A stretch of DNA of 64,000 bases from the NCBI RefSeq assembly GCF_009827055.1, contig NZ_WUMK01000002.1:248001-312000 (forward strand). Reading direction: 5' to 3'. The translations under genes and the position numbers were made by a program. The stretch comes from Shinella kummerowiae (GTDB taxonomy: Bacteria > Pseudomonadota > Alphaproteobacteria > Rhizobiales > Rhizobiaceae). This document shows, piece after piece, positions 7,496-15,757 of the stretch (positions within the stretch are counted from its first letter, which is position 1; the number at the start of each line of letters is the position of its first letter). Under the pieces are notes generated by a model. The model worked only from the letters and a program-made list of their open reading frames with translations. It made no database searches and was not told the DNA's origin.

Positions 7496-8383
7496 GTGGC
7501 CAACCAATACACGTTTCCAGGACCGGTTTACAAACGGCTGCCGCCCGACATGCGGCCGCCGTCGCCGTCGCTTGCCCAGCGTTTTCTCGACTGGATACCG
7601 GTGCATGACTTTATGGCGGCCCGGTCCGGTTTTACCAGCCGCTTCAACCGCACCGTCGCACGCCTCGCCACGGAAGGCGGGTCGGGATTGTCCGCCGCGC
7701 AGAGCCACTTCCATTTTGGCGATGCCCTGTTCCTAACGATCGATCCGAAAATCGTGCGCACGCGACTGCGCGACAACTTTTTCGACGGCAACCGTCCACG
7801 GTGGATCGGCCGGCATTTTCTCGATGGCGGCGACTGGAGACCGATCCTGCAGCCGATCAACAGATCGTTCTCCCATGAGGAAATCGTGGAGATCTGCCAG
7901 CTGCGTCGGAATTTTCGCGAAGGCCTCTGCTATCGCCGTTATGCCGACAACATCAACAGCGGCGTAGCGGTGCGGCGAAATCGCGTGACCATCAATACGA
8001 TCGACAAGCTAGACAGCTACTTCGAGTACTATCTCGCCCTTATCGAGAACATCGAGGAGAATGGGATCGTGCCGCGTGGTGATCTCGGCCTGAAGGACCA
8101 GACCAGCCAATGGCACCGCTGGACACGTTCGCTGTGGCAGGATCTCGCCGAACGCGACATCGGCGTTGCGATCGATGCCAGCGGACGCCTTGTGCGCCAC
8201 ACCAGCGGCAAGCACCGCATGGCGGCAGCACTTGCCCTCGGTATCGACAGTGTTCCCGTCGAAATCCGCCTCGTTCATGCCGGCTGGCTGCTGCGACGCT
8301 CCGAGCGCCTGGGACTTTCTCCGGAGGAAGCCCTGCTTGCCACGATCAAGCGCGCCCGCCTGAAGGGATGGCCCGTAAAATAA
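7496..8383 (+). CDS. Unknown protein with C-terminal ParB-like (ParB/sulfiredoxin fold) segment
   Basis: About 295 residues from the GTG at 7496; ATG 7550 and a GTG at 7361 are alternatives. The frame upstream of 7496 is cysteine-rich and looks non-coding, so the longest version is unlikely. The one recognisable region is near the C-terminus: a DASGRLVRHTSGKHRMAAAL stretch followed by ALGIDSVPVEIRLVH matches the ParB-like pattern in which a Gly-x-His-Arg loop binds nucleotide and a hydrophobic strand follows. The earlier part is rich in Arg/Phe/Tyr (RRNFREGLCYRRYADN) with no known motif, no signal peptide and no membrane span. It stands alone between two inverted repeats, and its composition looks less GC-extreme than the neighbours. 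Function unknown; such domains in lone rhizobial proteins need not act in partitioning. Confidence 0.6.
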   Translation: MANQYTFPGPVYKRLPPDMRPPSPSLAQRFLDWIPVHDFMAARSGFTSRFNRTVARLATEGGSGLSAAQSHFHFGDALFLTIDPKIVRTRLRDNFFDGNRPRWIGRHFLDGGDWRPILQPINRSFSHEEIVEICQLRRNFREGLCYRRYADNINSGVAVRRNRVTINTIDKLDSYFEYYLALIENIEENGIVPRGDLGLKDQTSQWHRWTRSLWQDLAERDIGVAIDASGRLVRHTSGKHRMAAALALGIDSVPVEIRLVHAGWLLRRSERLGLSPEEALLATIKRARLKGWPVK

Positions 8384-8406
8384 AAGGCCCGGCGAGCCGG
8401 GCCTTT
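8383..8406. terminator. Bidirectional terminator between the ParB-like gene and mscL
   Basis: AAAGGCCCGGC and GCCGGGCCTTT form an 11-bp perfect stem around a minimal GA loop (effectively a tetraloop). With A-rich and T-rich flanks it can serve both converging genes: the plus-strand ParB-like gene ending at 8383 and mscL, whose stop is at 8432 on the minus strand. Confidence 0.8.
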
Positions 8407-8431
8407 CGTTCGAAAACGGGAGAGCAGCGCC

Positions 8432-8872
8432 TCAGACGGCTGGGCGGCTCTTCAGCAGATCGCGAATTTCGGTGAGAAGCAGCACGTCTTCCGGCGGCGG
8501 CGCGGGTTCGGCGGCACCGGCAGCCTTTTCCTTCTCCAGCGACGCACGCATACGATTCACGCCCTTGATCATCAGGAAGATGATCCAGGCGAGGATCAGG
8601 AAGTTGATCAGGACGGTGATGAAGCTGCCATAGGCAAAGACCGCACCCTGTTCGCGGGCCGCCGCAAGCGACGTCGCCGTCACATTGCCCGACAGTGCAA
8701 TGAAGTAGTTGGAAAAGTCGAAACCGCCACCCGTCAGGGCACCGACAATCGGCATGACGAGATCGTTGACGATGGATTCGACGATCTTGTTGAAGGCTGC
8801 ACCAATGATGACACCCACGGCGAGGTCCATGACATTGCCGCGGGCGATGAACGCCTTGAACTCATTGAGCAT
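8432..8872 (-). CDS. mscL: Large-conductance mechanosensitive channel MscL
   Basis: A 146-residue inner-membrane channel that opens under high membrane tension and protects against hypo-osmotic shock. The start [20 protein letters not shown] and the first pore helix [20 protein letters not shown] are diagnostic. The conserved turn [10 protein letters not shown], a periplasmic loop, the second helix (about residues 80-100, [20 protein letters not shown]) and a charged C-terminal bundle follow. The C-terminus is slightly extended by an Ala/Pro linker before a conserved [10 protein letters not shown] helix, normal for alphaproteobacteria. It is a single-gene unit ending at the shared terminator. 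Confidence 0.97.
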   Translation of the reverse strand: MLNEFKAFIARGNVMDLAVGVIIGAAFNKIVESIVNDLVMPIVGALTGGGFDFSNYFIALSGNVTATSLAAAREQGAVFAYGSFITVLINFLILAWIIFLMIKGVNRMRASLEKEKAAGAAEPAPPPEDVLLLTEIRDLLKSRPAV

Positions 8873-9058
8873 GAGGGTCTCCTTTTGCTGCGACGCAAAA
8901 GCAAACTAGTTTAGTTTTTCGCAAGAGGAAACTGCAATCCAATCAATATTTACGGGTTTACACAAGGTGTCTTCGGGACCCTACCTTAGCTGCAATTTCC
9001 TTCCGCACCGCTTTGGCCTATTCTGCCGGAAGACGGCCGAAGGACTGCGGGAGGAAGC

Positions 9059-12000
9059 ATGCCGGGTTCGCTGATATTCGCCTTGGCGCTCGCGTACCTG
9101 CTCCTGCTCTTCGCGGTCGCAAGTTACGGCGACCGGAAGGCCAAACGCTCCGGGCACACATCGAAGGGCCGGCCGCTGGTCTATGCGCTGAGCCTGGCGA
9201 TCTACTGCACGTCCTGGACCTATTTCGGCGGGGTCGGTCTCGCCACCACCCATGGCCTCGAATTCCTCGGCATCTATATCGGCCCGATCGTGATGTTCAC
9301 GCTCGGCATGCCGCTTCTGCGCCGCATCGTCACGCTCGCCAAATCCGAACGCCTCACCTCGATTGCCGACTTCGTCGCCGCGCGCTACGGCAAGAATCCG
9401 GGCGTCGCAGCCGTCGTCGCCCTCATTTCGCTGATCGGCTACATTCCCTATATCGCACTGCAGCTGAAGGCGGTTTCCAGCTCCGTCTCAGCCATGGTCG
9501 ATACGACCGGTTTCGGCATCGCGGCCTCGGGCGGGCTCATCGACCTGCCACTCGTGGTAACGCTGTTCCTCGCCTGTTTCGCCATTGTCTTCGGCACCCG
9601 CCACACCGACGCGACCGAGCACCAGGACGGCCTCATTCTCGCCATTTCGATGGAATCGCTGGTCAAACTCATCGCCATCGCCTCGGTCGGCCTCTACGTC
9701 ATCTATGTGATGTTCGACGGCCCGGGCGACCTCTGGCAGCGCGCATCCCAAAACGAGCGTATGATGCAGGCGTTGACCTACGAGACGCCGATCGCGCGCT
9801 GGATCCTGCTGATTACGCTCTCCGCCTTCGCCATCGTCATGCTGCCGCGCCAGTTCCACGTCACAGTGGTGGAAAACCGCACGGCCGGCGAGCTGCGCAC
9901 GGCGGGCATTCTCTTCCCGCTCTATCTCATCGCCATCAACCTCTTCGTGCTGCCCGTCGCCATCGGCGGCGTGCTGACCTTCAATGGCACGGGCGATCCC
10001 GATCTCTACGTGCTGACCCTGCCCGTCGCGCTCGACCAGCCGGTGCTGACGCTGGTGGCCTTCATCGGCGGCTTTTCGGCGGCGACCGCCATGGTCATCG
10101 TCGCCTCGGTGGCGCTGTCGATCATGGTGTCGAACGACATCGTCATTCCGGTGGTGCTGCGCCGCAACCTCATCGGCGGGGTCGAGCAGCAGGAAGACCT
10201 TTCGCGCATGCTGCTGCGCATCCGCCGCCTTGCCATCTTCTTCGTGCTGCTGCTCGGCTATGCCTATTATCGTGCGGCGACGGCGAATGCCGGCCTCGCC
10301 TCGATGGGCCTGCTGGCCTTTGCCGCCGTGGCGCAGGTGGCGCCGGCGCTGCTGGGCGGCCTGTTCTGGCGCAATGCCAATGCACGCGGCGCCATGGCCG
10401 GCATGATCTGCGGCCTCGTCGTCTGGGCCTATCTGCTCTTCCTGCCGAGCATCGGCGTCGCCGACAACGCCTATGTCGCCGAAACCGTGCTCGGCTTCCT
10501 GTTTCCCGGCTCCACCATCTTCACCGGCGAGGCGGCCGATCCGCTGGTCAATGCGACGCTGCTCGCCATGATGGTCAATATAGGCGCCTATGTGATCGGC
10601 TCGTTGACGCGCAATCCGACCTCGCTGGAACGCCTGCAGGCCGGAACCTTCATCCGCTCGAAACCGCGCCTCGAGCGCGCCTTCCGTGGCCGCCGCACCA
10701 AGGTGACCGTGCGCGACCTCAAGACCACGATCGCCAAATATCTCGGCGAGGAGCGCATGCAACGCTCCTTCCACACCTATGAGCGGCAGGTCGGCCGCTG
10801 GCTGGAGGACAATGCGCCGGCGGACGCCGCCATCGTGCATTTCTCGGAACAATTGCTCGGCAGTGCCATCGGCTCTTCGTCCGCCCGCCTCGTGCTCTCG
10901 CTGGTGCTCCAGCGCATCGATGACACGCCGACGGATACCGACTGGCTGCTTGACCAGGCCAGCGAAGCGCTGCAATACAATCAGGACATGCTGCAGACCG
11001 CGCTTGGCCAGATGGACCAGGGCATCGCCGTCTTCGACAGCGCCGGCAACCTCACCGTTTGGAACCGCCGTTTCCGCCAGTTGCTCGATTTGCCGGAATA
11101 TGTCGGCCAGGTCGGCTTTCCGCTCTCCGACATCGTCGAAATCCTCGTCGAGCGCGGCGACATCGCCGAGACCGATCGAGAATCGGCGATTACCCGCACC
11201 ATGACGTTTGACGAGCCCTTTGCCTTGGTGCTCGGCGGTGGCGAGCGCATCGTCGAAATCCGCACCAATGCCATGCCGGAAAAGGGATTTGTTTCCACCT
11301 ATACCGACATCACCGATCGTGTGGCGGCCGACCGGGCGCTGAAGCAGGTCAACGAAACGCTGGAGCAGCGTGTCGCACAGCGCACCGTCGAACTCACCCG
11401 CGTCAACACCGAGCTTGCCGAGGCACGCGCTGCGGCGGAAGAAGCCAATATCGGCAAGACGCGCTTCTTCGCCGCTGCCGGCCACGATATTCTCCAGCCT
11501 CTCAACGCGGCGCGCCTCTACTCCTCCTCGCTGGTCGAGCGGCTCGGCGAAACGGAAAATCGCGAGATGATCCACAACATCGATTCCTCGCTGGAATCGG
11601 TGGAAGCGATCCTCGGTGCGGTGCTGGACATTTCCCGCCTCGATACGGGGGCGATGAAGCCGCGTGTGCAGACGGTCCCGCTCAAGGATCTGCTGAAGCG
11701 CATCGAGACCGACTTTGCTCCGATGGCGCGGGCGAAGAACCTCAAGTTCACGGTGCTCCCCTCGTCGCTCGCCATCCGCACGGATCCAAACCTGCTGCGC
11801 CGCGTCGTGCAGAACCTGGTCTCCAACGCCATCAAGTATACCAATTCCGGCAAGGTGCTGGTCGGTGTGCGGCGCAAGGGCGGCCACGCCTTCATCCAGG
11901 TGCTCGATTCCGGCATCGGCATTCCCGCATCGAAGTTCCGTACCGTCTTCAAGGAATTCGCCCGTCTCGACGAAGGCGCGCGCACGGCGCCGGGCTTAGG

Positions 12001-12559
12001 ACTCGGTCTCTCCATCGTCGACCGCATCTCGCGTGTCCTCTCCCACCCGGTCGAGCTGCAATCGACGCCGGGTCGCGGGACCAGCTTCAAGGTGCGCGCA
12101 CCAATCGACGCCGCCGCCAGCCGCCACGTCGCTGACAAACCCGCGGGGGTGCCCGTGAGCGATGAGCCGCTGAAGGGGCTTCGTGTGCTGTGCATCGACA
12201 ACGAGCCGAAAATCCTCGACGGCATGCGGCTGTTGCTGTCCGGCTGGGGCTGCACGGTCACACTGGCGGAATCGGTTGCGGCGGTCGAGGCTATGGTCGC
12301 AAGCGGTGCGCCCCCAGTCGATGCGGTGATTGCCGACTACCACCTCGGCGACGGCACCGGGATTGCGGCGATCGGAAAGTTGCGTGCGGCGCTCGGTCGC
12401 GAGGTGCCGGCCCTGCTGGTCACCGCCGACCGCACGCCGGATGTGCGTGCCGAGGCCGAGCGCGACAATATCATCGTGCAGAACAAGCCTGTCCGCCCCG
12501 CATCCATGCGGGCCTGGCTGACGCAGCTTTCGACAATGCAGCGCGAGGCCGCGGAATAG
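9059..12559 (+). CDS. Sodium/solute symporter-like hybrid sensor kinase (SSS-PAS-HisKA-HATPase-REC)
   Basis: A 1166-residue membrane hybrid kinase. Residues 1 to about 510 form a PutP-like symporter domain with many membrane spans (TSWTYFGGVGLATTHGLEFLG, IADFVAARYGKNPG). A PAS domain begins near 641 (ALGQMDQGIAVFDSAGNLTV), then a coiled coil. The HisKA domain has AAAGHDILQPLNAARLY with phospho-accepting His809. The ATPase domain has QNLVSNAIKYTNSG, GIGIP and GLGLGLSIV. A C-terminal receiver has LRVLCIDNEP and acceptor Asp1093 in IADYHLGDG. GGGAGGAAG before the ATG supports the start. The architecture matches the CbrA/NahK-type kinases, where the symporter half senses or transports a small solute. 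It ends two bases from the stop of a convergent LuxR-type response regulator, a likely partner. Confidence 0.93.
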   Translation: MPGSLIFALALAYLLLLFAVASYGDRKAKRSGHTSKGRPLVYALSLAIYCTSWTYFGGVGLATTHGLEFLGIYIGPIVMFTLGMPLLRRIVTLAKSERLTSIADFVAARYGKNPGVAAVVALISLIGYIPYIALQLKAVSSSVSAMVDTTGFGIAASGGLIDLPLVVTLFLACFAIVFGTRHTDATEHQDGLILAISMESLVKLIAIASVGLYVIYVMFDGPGDLWQRASQNERMMQALTYETPIARWILLITLSAFAIVMLPRQFHVTVVENRTAGELRTAGILFPLYLIAINLFVLPVAIGGVLTFNGTGDPDLYVLTLPVALDQPVLTLVAFIGGFSAATAMVIVASVALSIMVSNDIVIPVVLRRNLIGGVEQQEDLSRMLLRIRRLAIFFVLLLGYAYYRAATANAGLASMGLLAFAAVAQVAPALLGGLFWRNANARGAMAGMICGLVVWAYLLFLPSIGVADNAYVAETVLGFLFPGSTIFTGEAADPLVNATLLAMMVNIGAYVIGSLTRNPTSLERLQAGTFIRSKPRLERAFRGRRTKVTVRDLKTTIAKYLGEERMQRSFHTYERQVGRWLEDNAPADAAIVHFSEQLLGSAIGSSSARLVLSLVLQRIDDTPTDTDWLLDQASEALQYNQDMLQTALGQMDQGIAVFDSAGNLTVWNRRFRQLLDLPEYVGQVGFPLSDIVEILVERGDIAETDRESAITRTMTFDEPFALVLGGGERIVEIRTNAMPEKGFVSTYTDITDRVAADRALKQVNETLEQRVAQRTVELTRVNTELAEARAAAEEANIGKTRFFAAAGHDILQPLNAARLYSSSLVERLGETENREMIHNIDSSLESVEAILGAVLDISRLDTGAMKPRVQTVPLKDLLKRIETDFAPMARAKNLKFTVLPSSLAIRTDPNLLRRVVQNLVSNAIKYTNSGKVLVGVRRKGGHAFIQVLDSGIGIPASKFRTVFKEFARLDEGARTAPGLGLGLSIVDRISRVLSHPVELQSTPGRGTSFKVRAPIDAAASRHVADKPAGVPVSDEPLKGLRVLCIDNEPKILDGMRLLLSGWGCTVTLAESVAAVEAMVASGAPPVDAVIADYHLGDGTGIAAIGKLRAALGREVPALLVTADRTPDVRAEAERDNIIVQNKPVRPASMRAWLTQLSTMQREAAE

Positions 12560-12561
12560 GA

Positions 12562-13215
12562 TCAGGCCGCCGCCTGTGCGGCGCCGATCTTGCCGAGCTG
12601 GATGACCGCCTGGGTGCGGCTGTCGACATTGAGTTTCAGGAGGATCGCCGAGACATGCGCCTTGATGGTCGCCTCGGAGACCCCGAGTTCGTAGGCAATC
12701 TGCTTGTTGAGCAGGCCCTCGGCGAGCATGGCGAGCACGCGGGACTGCTGCGGGGTGAGCGTGCGCAGCCGCGCGATGAGATCCGCCACCTCGCTGTCCT
12801 GCTCCGGACCGCGCACATAGCCGCCGGGCGTATAGATATTGCCCTCCAGCACCAGGCTGATGCCCTCGCGGATGTCCTCGATGGAGGCCGACTTGGAGAT
12901 GAAACCGGAGGCGCCGAGATCGAGCGCGCGGCGGATGGTAGCCGGGTCGTCGCTTGCCGAAACGATGACGACCGGCAGGCTCTGGAACTCCGCCCTGAGC
13001 GAGATAAGGCCGGAAAGGCCGCTGACGCCCGGCATGGCGAGGTCGAGCAGCAGCAGATCGGCATTGGGATTGCTCTCGGCCGCCTTGCGCGCCGCCTCGA
13101 AATCCCCCGCCTCGACGATATCGGGATTGCCATCCATTCCGGTCAGCGCCTGTTTCAACGCACCGCGGAACAGCGGATGGTCATCCGCTATGATGATCGT
13201 GAGTGCCGATGCCAT
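12562..13215 (-). CDS. Two-component response regulator, LuxR/NarL family
   Basis: A 217-residue cytoplasmic transcription regulator. The receiver has the acidic pair Asp11-Asp12 (IIADDHPLFRGAL), acceptor Asp58 in LLLLDLAMPGVSG, and the lysine in GFISKSASIEDI. The C-terminal LuxR helix-turn-helix runs from about 150 (LTPQQSRVLAMLAEGLLNKQ) to 205, with SEATIKAHVSAILLKLNV. GGGAGGG five bases before the ATG supports the start. It is convergent and almost abutting with the symporter-type hybrid kinase, a conserved pairing in alphaproteobacteria, so the kinase probably phosphorylates it directly or controls it through its own receiver. Target genes are not evident here. Confidence 0.92.
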   Translation of the reverse strand: MASALTIIIADDHPLFRGALKQALTGMDGNPDIVEAGDFEAARKAAESNPNADLLLLDLAMPGVSGLSGLISLRAEFQSLPVVIVSASDDPATIRRALDLGASGFISKSASIEDIREGISLVLEGNIYTPGGYVRGPEQDSEVADLIARLRTLTPQQSRVLAMLAEGLLNKQIAYELGVSEATIKAHVSAILLKLNVDSRTQAVIQLGKIGAAQAAA

Positions 13216-13290
13216 GCGCTCCCTCCCAAGAGTATATGGACCTCGTAACGGAGGCAGGCAGCACGGTCTCGGCCGGCGCGGGTTGCTCCG

Positions 13291-13719
13291 TCAGGTCTTC
13301 TGCGGGATCGTGTCCTTCCCGGGGGCGGTTTCCTCCTCGCCGTCCTCCAGGTTTTTCACGATGCCCATGAACCTTTGCATCATCTTTTCCATGATGCTCA
13401 TCGTCCGGTCAATCTCTTCATCCGTCGGTAGTGCGGGTTTTGCATCGCTCAGTGCGGTTGCACCGCCTTTTTCGAGGGCTTCGACGCGCTTGGTGAGCAG
13501 ATCGAGTTCCTTTTCGAACGCCGCGCGCTCGTCGGCGGCCATGCGGCAGACGATCTGGCCATCCTGCTCGCGGCACAACGAAACCTCGCCGGTCGTGGTG
13601 TCGAGGCGGACAAAACCGCCCTCGGTCTTCTCCATGCGATAACGCCCCTCGCCCTCGGCATGGGCGGACCCCGCCAGAAGGGTGGCGGCGACAATCACTG
13701 GCAGAGAGCAAATTCGCAT
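13291..13719 (-). CDS. Exported protein of unknown function
   Basis: A 142-residue protein with a clear Sec signal peptide (MRICSLPVIVAATLLAGSAHA, cut near residue 21). The mature part opens EGEGRYRMEKTEGGFVRLDT and contains two cysteines in LCREQDGQIVCRMA that could pair in the periplasm. An acidic/basic helical stretch (FEKELDLLTKRVEALEKG) suggests a short coiled coil, and the tail is polar and acidic. GGAGGATTTTGC before the ATG at 13719 fixes the start; the open frame extends 22 codons further without signal-peptide character. It is downstream of nothing obvious and convergent to nothing; function unknown. The general shape is common in rhizobial genomes. Confidence 0.75.
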   Translation of the reverse strand: MRICSLPVIVAATLLAGSAHAEGEGRYRMEKTEGGFVRLDTTTGEVSLCREQDGQIVCRMAADERAAFEKELDLLTKRVEALEKGGATALSDAKPALPTDEEIDRTMSIMEKMMQRFMGIVKNLEDGEEETAPGKDTIPQKT

Positions 13720-13827
13720 GCAAAATCCTCCAAGAGCCGGTTTCCGGGCCTGTCGCCGGTGGACATTCGCCGTTCTTTGCGGCAAGCGCTACCCTTGAAT
13801 GCGGTAGCCTTGGGAGAAACGGGCGAG

Positions 13828-14175
13828 ATGGCCAAAACAATCTACAAGATCGTTCCGGCAAGTCTGTGGCAAAAAACCAGGGAGACCGGGATTTTCGAGG
13901 GCGCCGCGATCGACCTCGCTGACGGCTTCATCCATTTCTCCACCGCCGCCCAGGCGCGGGAAACAGCGGCCCGTCATTTCGCCGGGCAGAGCGATCTTCT
14001 CCTCATCGCCGTTGATGGCGGCTCCCTCGGCGAAAAACTCGTCTACGAGCCATCGCGCGGTGGCGATCTCTTCCCGCACCTTTATGCCACCCTGCCGCTG
14101 TTCGCCGTGCTGTGGGAAAAGCCCCTGCCGCTTGGCCCCGACGGCACCCACCAGTTTCCGGAGATGCCCCTCTGA
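13828..14175 (+). CDS. DUF952 family protein
   Basis: A 115-residue soluble protein matching the DUF952 pattern from start to end: TIYKIVPASLWQKTRETGIF, DGFIHFSTAAQARETAARHF, LLLIAVDGGSLGEKLVYEPS, then FPHLYATLPLFAVLWEKPL. The DGFIHxS motif is the family hallmark. The biochemical role of the family is not established to my knowledge. Its stop codon overlaps the ATG of pyrD by one base (TGATG), so the two are made from one message with translational coupling, a close association with pyrimidine synthesis or simple co-regulation. Confidence 0.85.
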   Translation: MAKTIYKIVPASLWQKTRETGIFEGAAIDLADGFIHFSTAAQARETAARHFAGQSDLLLIAVDGGSLGEKLVYEPSRGGDLFPHLYATLPLFAVLWEKPLPLGPDGTHQFPEMPL

Positions 14176-15260
14176 TGTCGCTGCTTTCGACCCTTGGCCG
14201 CAAGGGCCTCTTCCTATTCGACCCGGAAACCGCGCACGGAATGTCGATTGCCGCGCTGAAGACCGGCATCGTGCCCGCCTGCCCGGCCAAGGCCGATCCG
14301 CGCCTCGCACAGACCATTGCTGGCCTCACCTTTCCCAACCCGATCGGCATGGCCGCCGGCTATGACAAGAATGCCGAAGTGCCCGAAGCCCTGCTGCGGC
14401 TCGGTTTCGGCTTCACGGAAATCGGCACGGTCACGCCCCGCGCCCAGGAGGGAAATCCGAAGCCGCGCATCTTCCGCCTGGTGGAAGACGACGCCGTCAT
14501 CAACCGCCTCGGCTTCAGCAATGCCGGCCATGCGGCAGCGCTCGAACGCCTGAAGGCCTGCCAGCGCGATGCGCTGATCGGCGTCAATATCGGCGCCAAC
14601 AAGGACAGTACCGACCGCGTCGCCGACTATGTCGCCGGCATCCGCACCTTCTACGACGTCGCCCGCTACTTCACCGCCAACATCTCCTCGCCCAACACGC
14701 CGGGCCTGCGCGACCTGCAGGCGAAGGATAGCCTGCATGCGCTGCTTTCCGCGGTGCTGGCCGCCCGCGCCGAGGAAGCGACCCGCAGCGGACGCCAGGT
14801 GCCGGTCTTCCTGAAGATCGCACCGGACTTGACGGAGGATGGCCTCGACGACATCGCCGAAGTCGCCCTTGCCCATCCGCTCGACGGCCTGATCGTCTCC
14901 AACACGACGCTGTCGCGCGCCGGCCTGCGCAATACCAGCCATGCCGGCGAGGCAGGCGGTCTTTCCGGCAAGCCGCTCTTCGAAAAATCGACGGTCGTGC
15001 TCGCCAAGATGCGCAGGCGCGTCGGCGAAAACCTGCCGATCATCGGCGTCGGCGGCGTCTCCTCGGCCGAGACGGCGGCGGAAAAGATCCGCGCCGGTGC
15101 GGACCTCGTGCAGCTCTATTCCTGCATGGTCTATGCCGGCCCCACCCTGCCGGGCGAGATCGTGAACGGTCTCTCGCGCCTTTGTGATCGCGAACAGATC
15201 GCCTCGATTTCCGCGCTGCGCGGCACGCGCACTGGCCATTGGGCGGACCGTCCCCTCTGA
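14175..15260 (+). CDS. pyrD: Dihydroorotate dehydrogenase, quinone-dependent (class 2)
   Basis: A 361-residue, membrane-associated FMN enzyme of pyrimidine synthesis that oxidises dihydroorotate to orotate with quinone. The N-terminal helix (SLLSTLGRKGLFLFDPETAH) is the quinone-tunnel extension of class 2. FMN and catalytic motifs are AAGYDKNAEVPEALL, GTVTPRAQEGNPKPRIFRL, INRLGFSNAG, NISSPNTPGLRDLQ (Ser as catalytic base), LIVSNTT and VGGVSSAETAAEKIRAGADL. Length is normal. The ATG at 14175 is chosen because it overlaps the DUF952 stop and begins the conserved N-terminus. Confidence 0.97.
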   Translation: MSLLSTLGRKGLFLFDPETAHGMSIAALKTGIVPACPAKADPRLAQTIAGLTFPNPIGMAAGYDKNAEVPEALLRLGFGFTEIGTVTPRAQEGNPKPRIFRLVEDDAVINRLGFSNAGHAAALERLKACQRDALIGVNIGANKDSTDRVADYVAGIRTFYDVARYFTANISSPNTPGLRDLQAKDSLHALLSAVLAARAEEATRSGRQVPVFLKIAPDLTEDGLDDIAEVALAHPLDGLIVSNTTLSRAGLRNTSHAGEAGGLSGKPLFEKSTVVLAKMRRRVGENLPIIGVGGVSSAETAAEKIRAGADLVQLYSCMVYAGPTLPGEIVNGLSRLCDREQIASISALRGTRTGHWADRPL

Positions 15261-15264
15261 TCAC

Positions 15265-15297
15265 AAGGGAACCAAAGGCCGCCGTGCGGGTTCCTTT
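15265..15297 (+). terminator. Intrinsic terminator after pyrD
   Basis: AAGGGAACC and GGTTCCTTT pair over nine positions (one G-U) around a 15-base loop, followed by TTTCTC. It starts five bases after the pyrD stop. Confidence 0.7.
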
Positions 15298-15395
15298 CTC
15301 GCGGGTGGAGTGTTCGGCAAAAGCCGATTCGCATCGACGGTAGCCTGCACCGATCCCGCCTCAAACGGCCGAAAAGGCCGGGAAGGGACGATAGG

Positions 15396-15740
15396 ATGGA
15401 TGATCACGACGAACGGATCCGGCAAAGAGCCCACGACATCTGGGAAGAGGAAGGTCGCCCGGAAGGCCGGGAATATTCGCATTGGCTGCGCGCCCGTGCG
15501 GAAATTCAGGAAGAGGACGGCGAGGCAATCGGCCTTGCGCAGCGCCGGGACCAGCCTTCGGGCCAGGCCATGGAACGCACGAGCAAGGCCGACATAGCCC
15601 TCAACGCGCTTCCACCCGGAACCGTGCCGGAAAATCCGACGGCAGAAAATCCCGACCGTATCGTCCGGCTGAAGCCGGGACAGGTGAAAAAGCCGCTGGA
15701 TGCGCGGGATATCGACGCCCAGCTTGACGAACCGTTCTGA
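15396..15740 (+). CDS. DUF2934 family protein
   Basis: A 114-residue soluble protein. The first 40 residues (DDHDERIRQRAHDIWEEEGR, EGREYSHWLRA) match the short DUF2934 helix pair, with the invariant R-A-x-x-I/L-W-E-x-E-G-R-P and H-W-x-x-A. The rest is polar and probably disordered, with a conserved-looking tail (RIVRLKPGQVKKPLDARDID). No function is known for this family; members are common in rhizobia, often in several copies. It is monocistronic, preceded by a 135-base gap holding the pyrD terminator and convergent with the MATE gene. Confidence 0.75.
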   Translation: MDDHDERIRQRAHDIWEEEGRPEGREYSHWLRARAEIQEEDGEAIGLAQRRDQPSGQAMERTSKADIALNALPPGTVPENPTAENPDRIVRLKPGQVKKPLDARDIDAQLDEPF

Positions 15741-15757
15741 ACGGCCAGGGTCGGAGC

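Noticed and set aside
9488-11887. Long open frame on the minus strand (about 800 codons) opposite the hybrid kinase
   Set aside because: Its His/Arg/Gly-rich, repetitive translation has no domain; it is the mirror frame of a high-GC gene whose plus-strand product has all expected kinase motifs.
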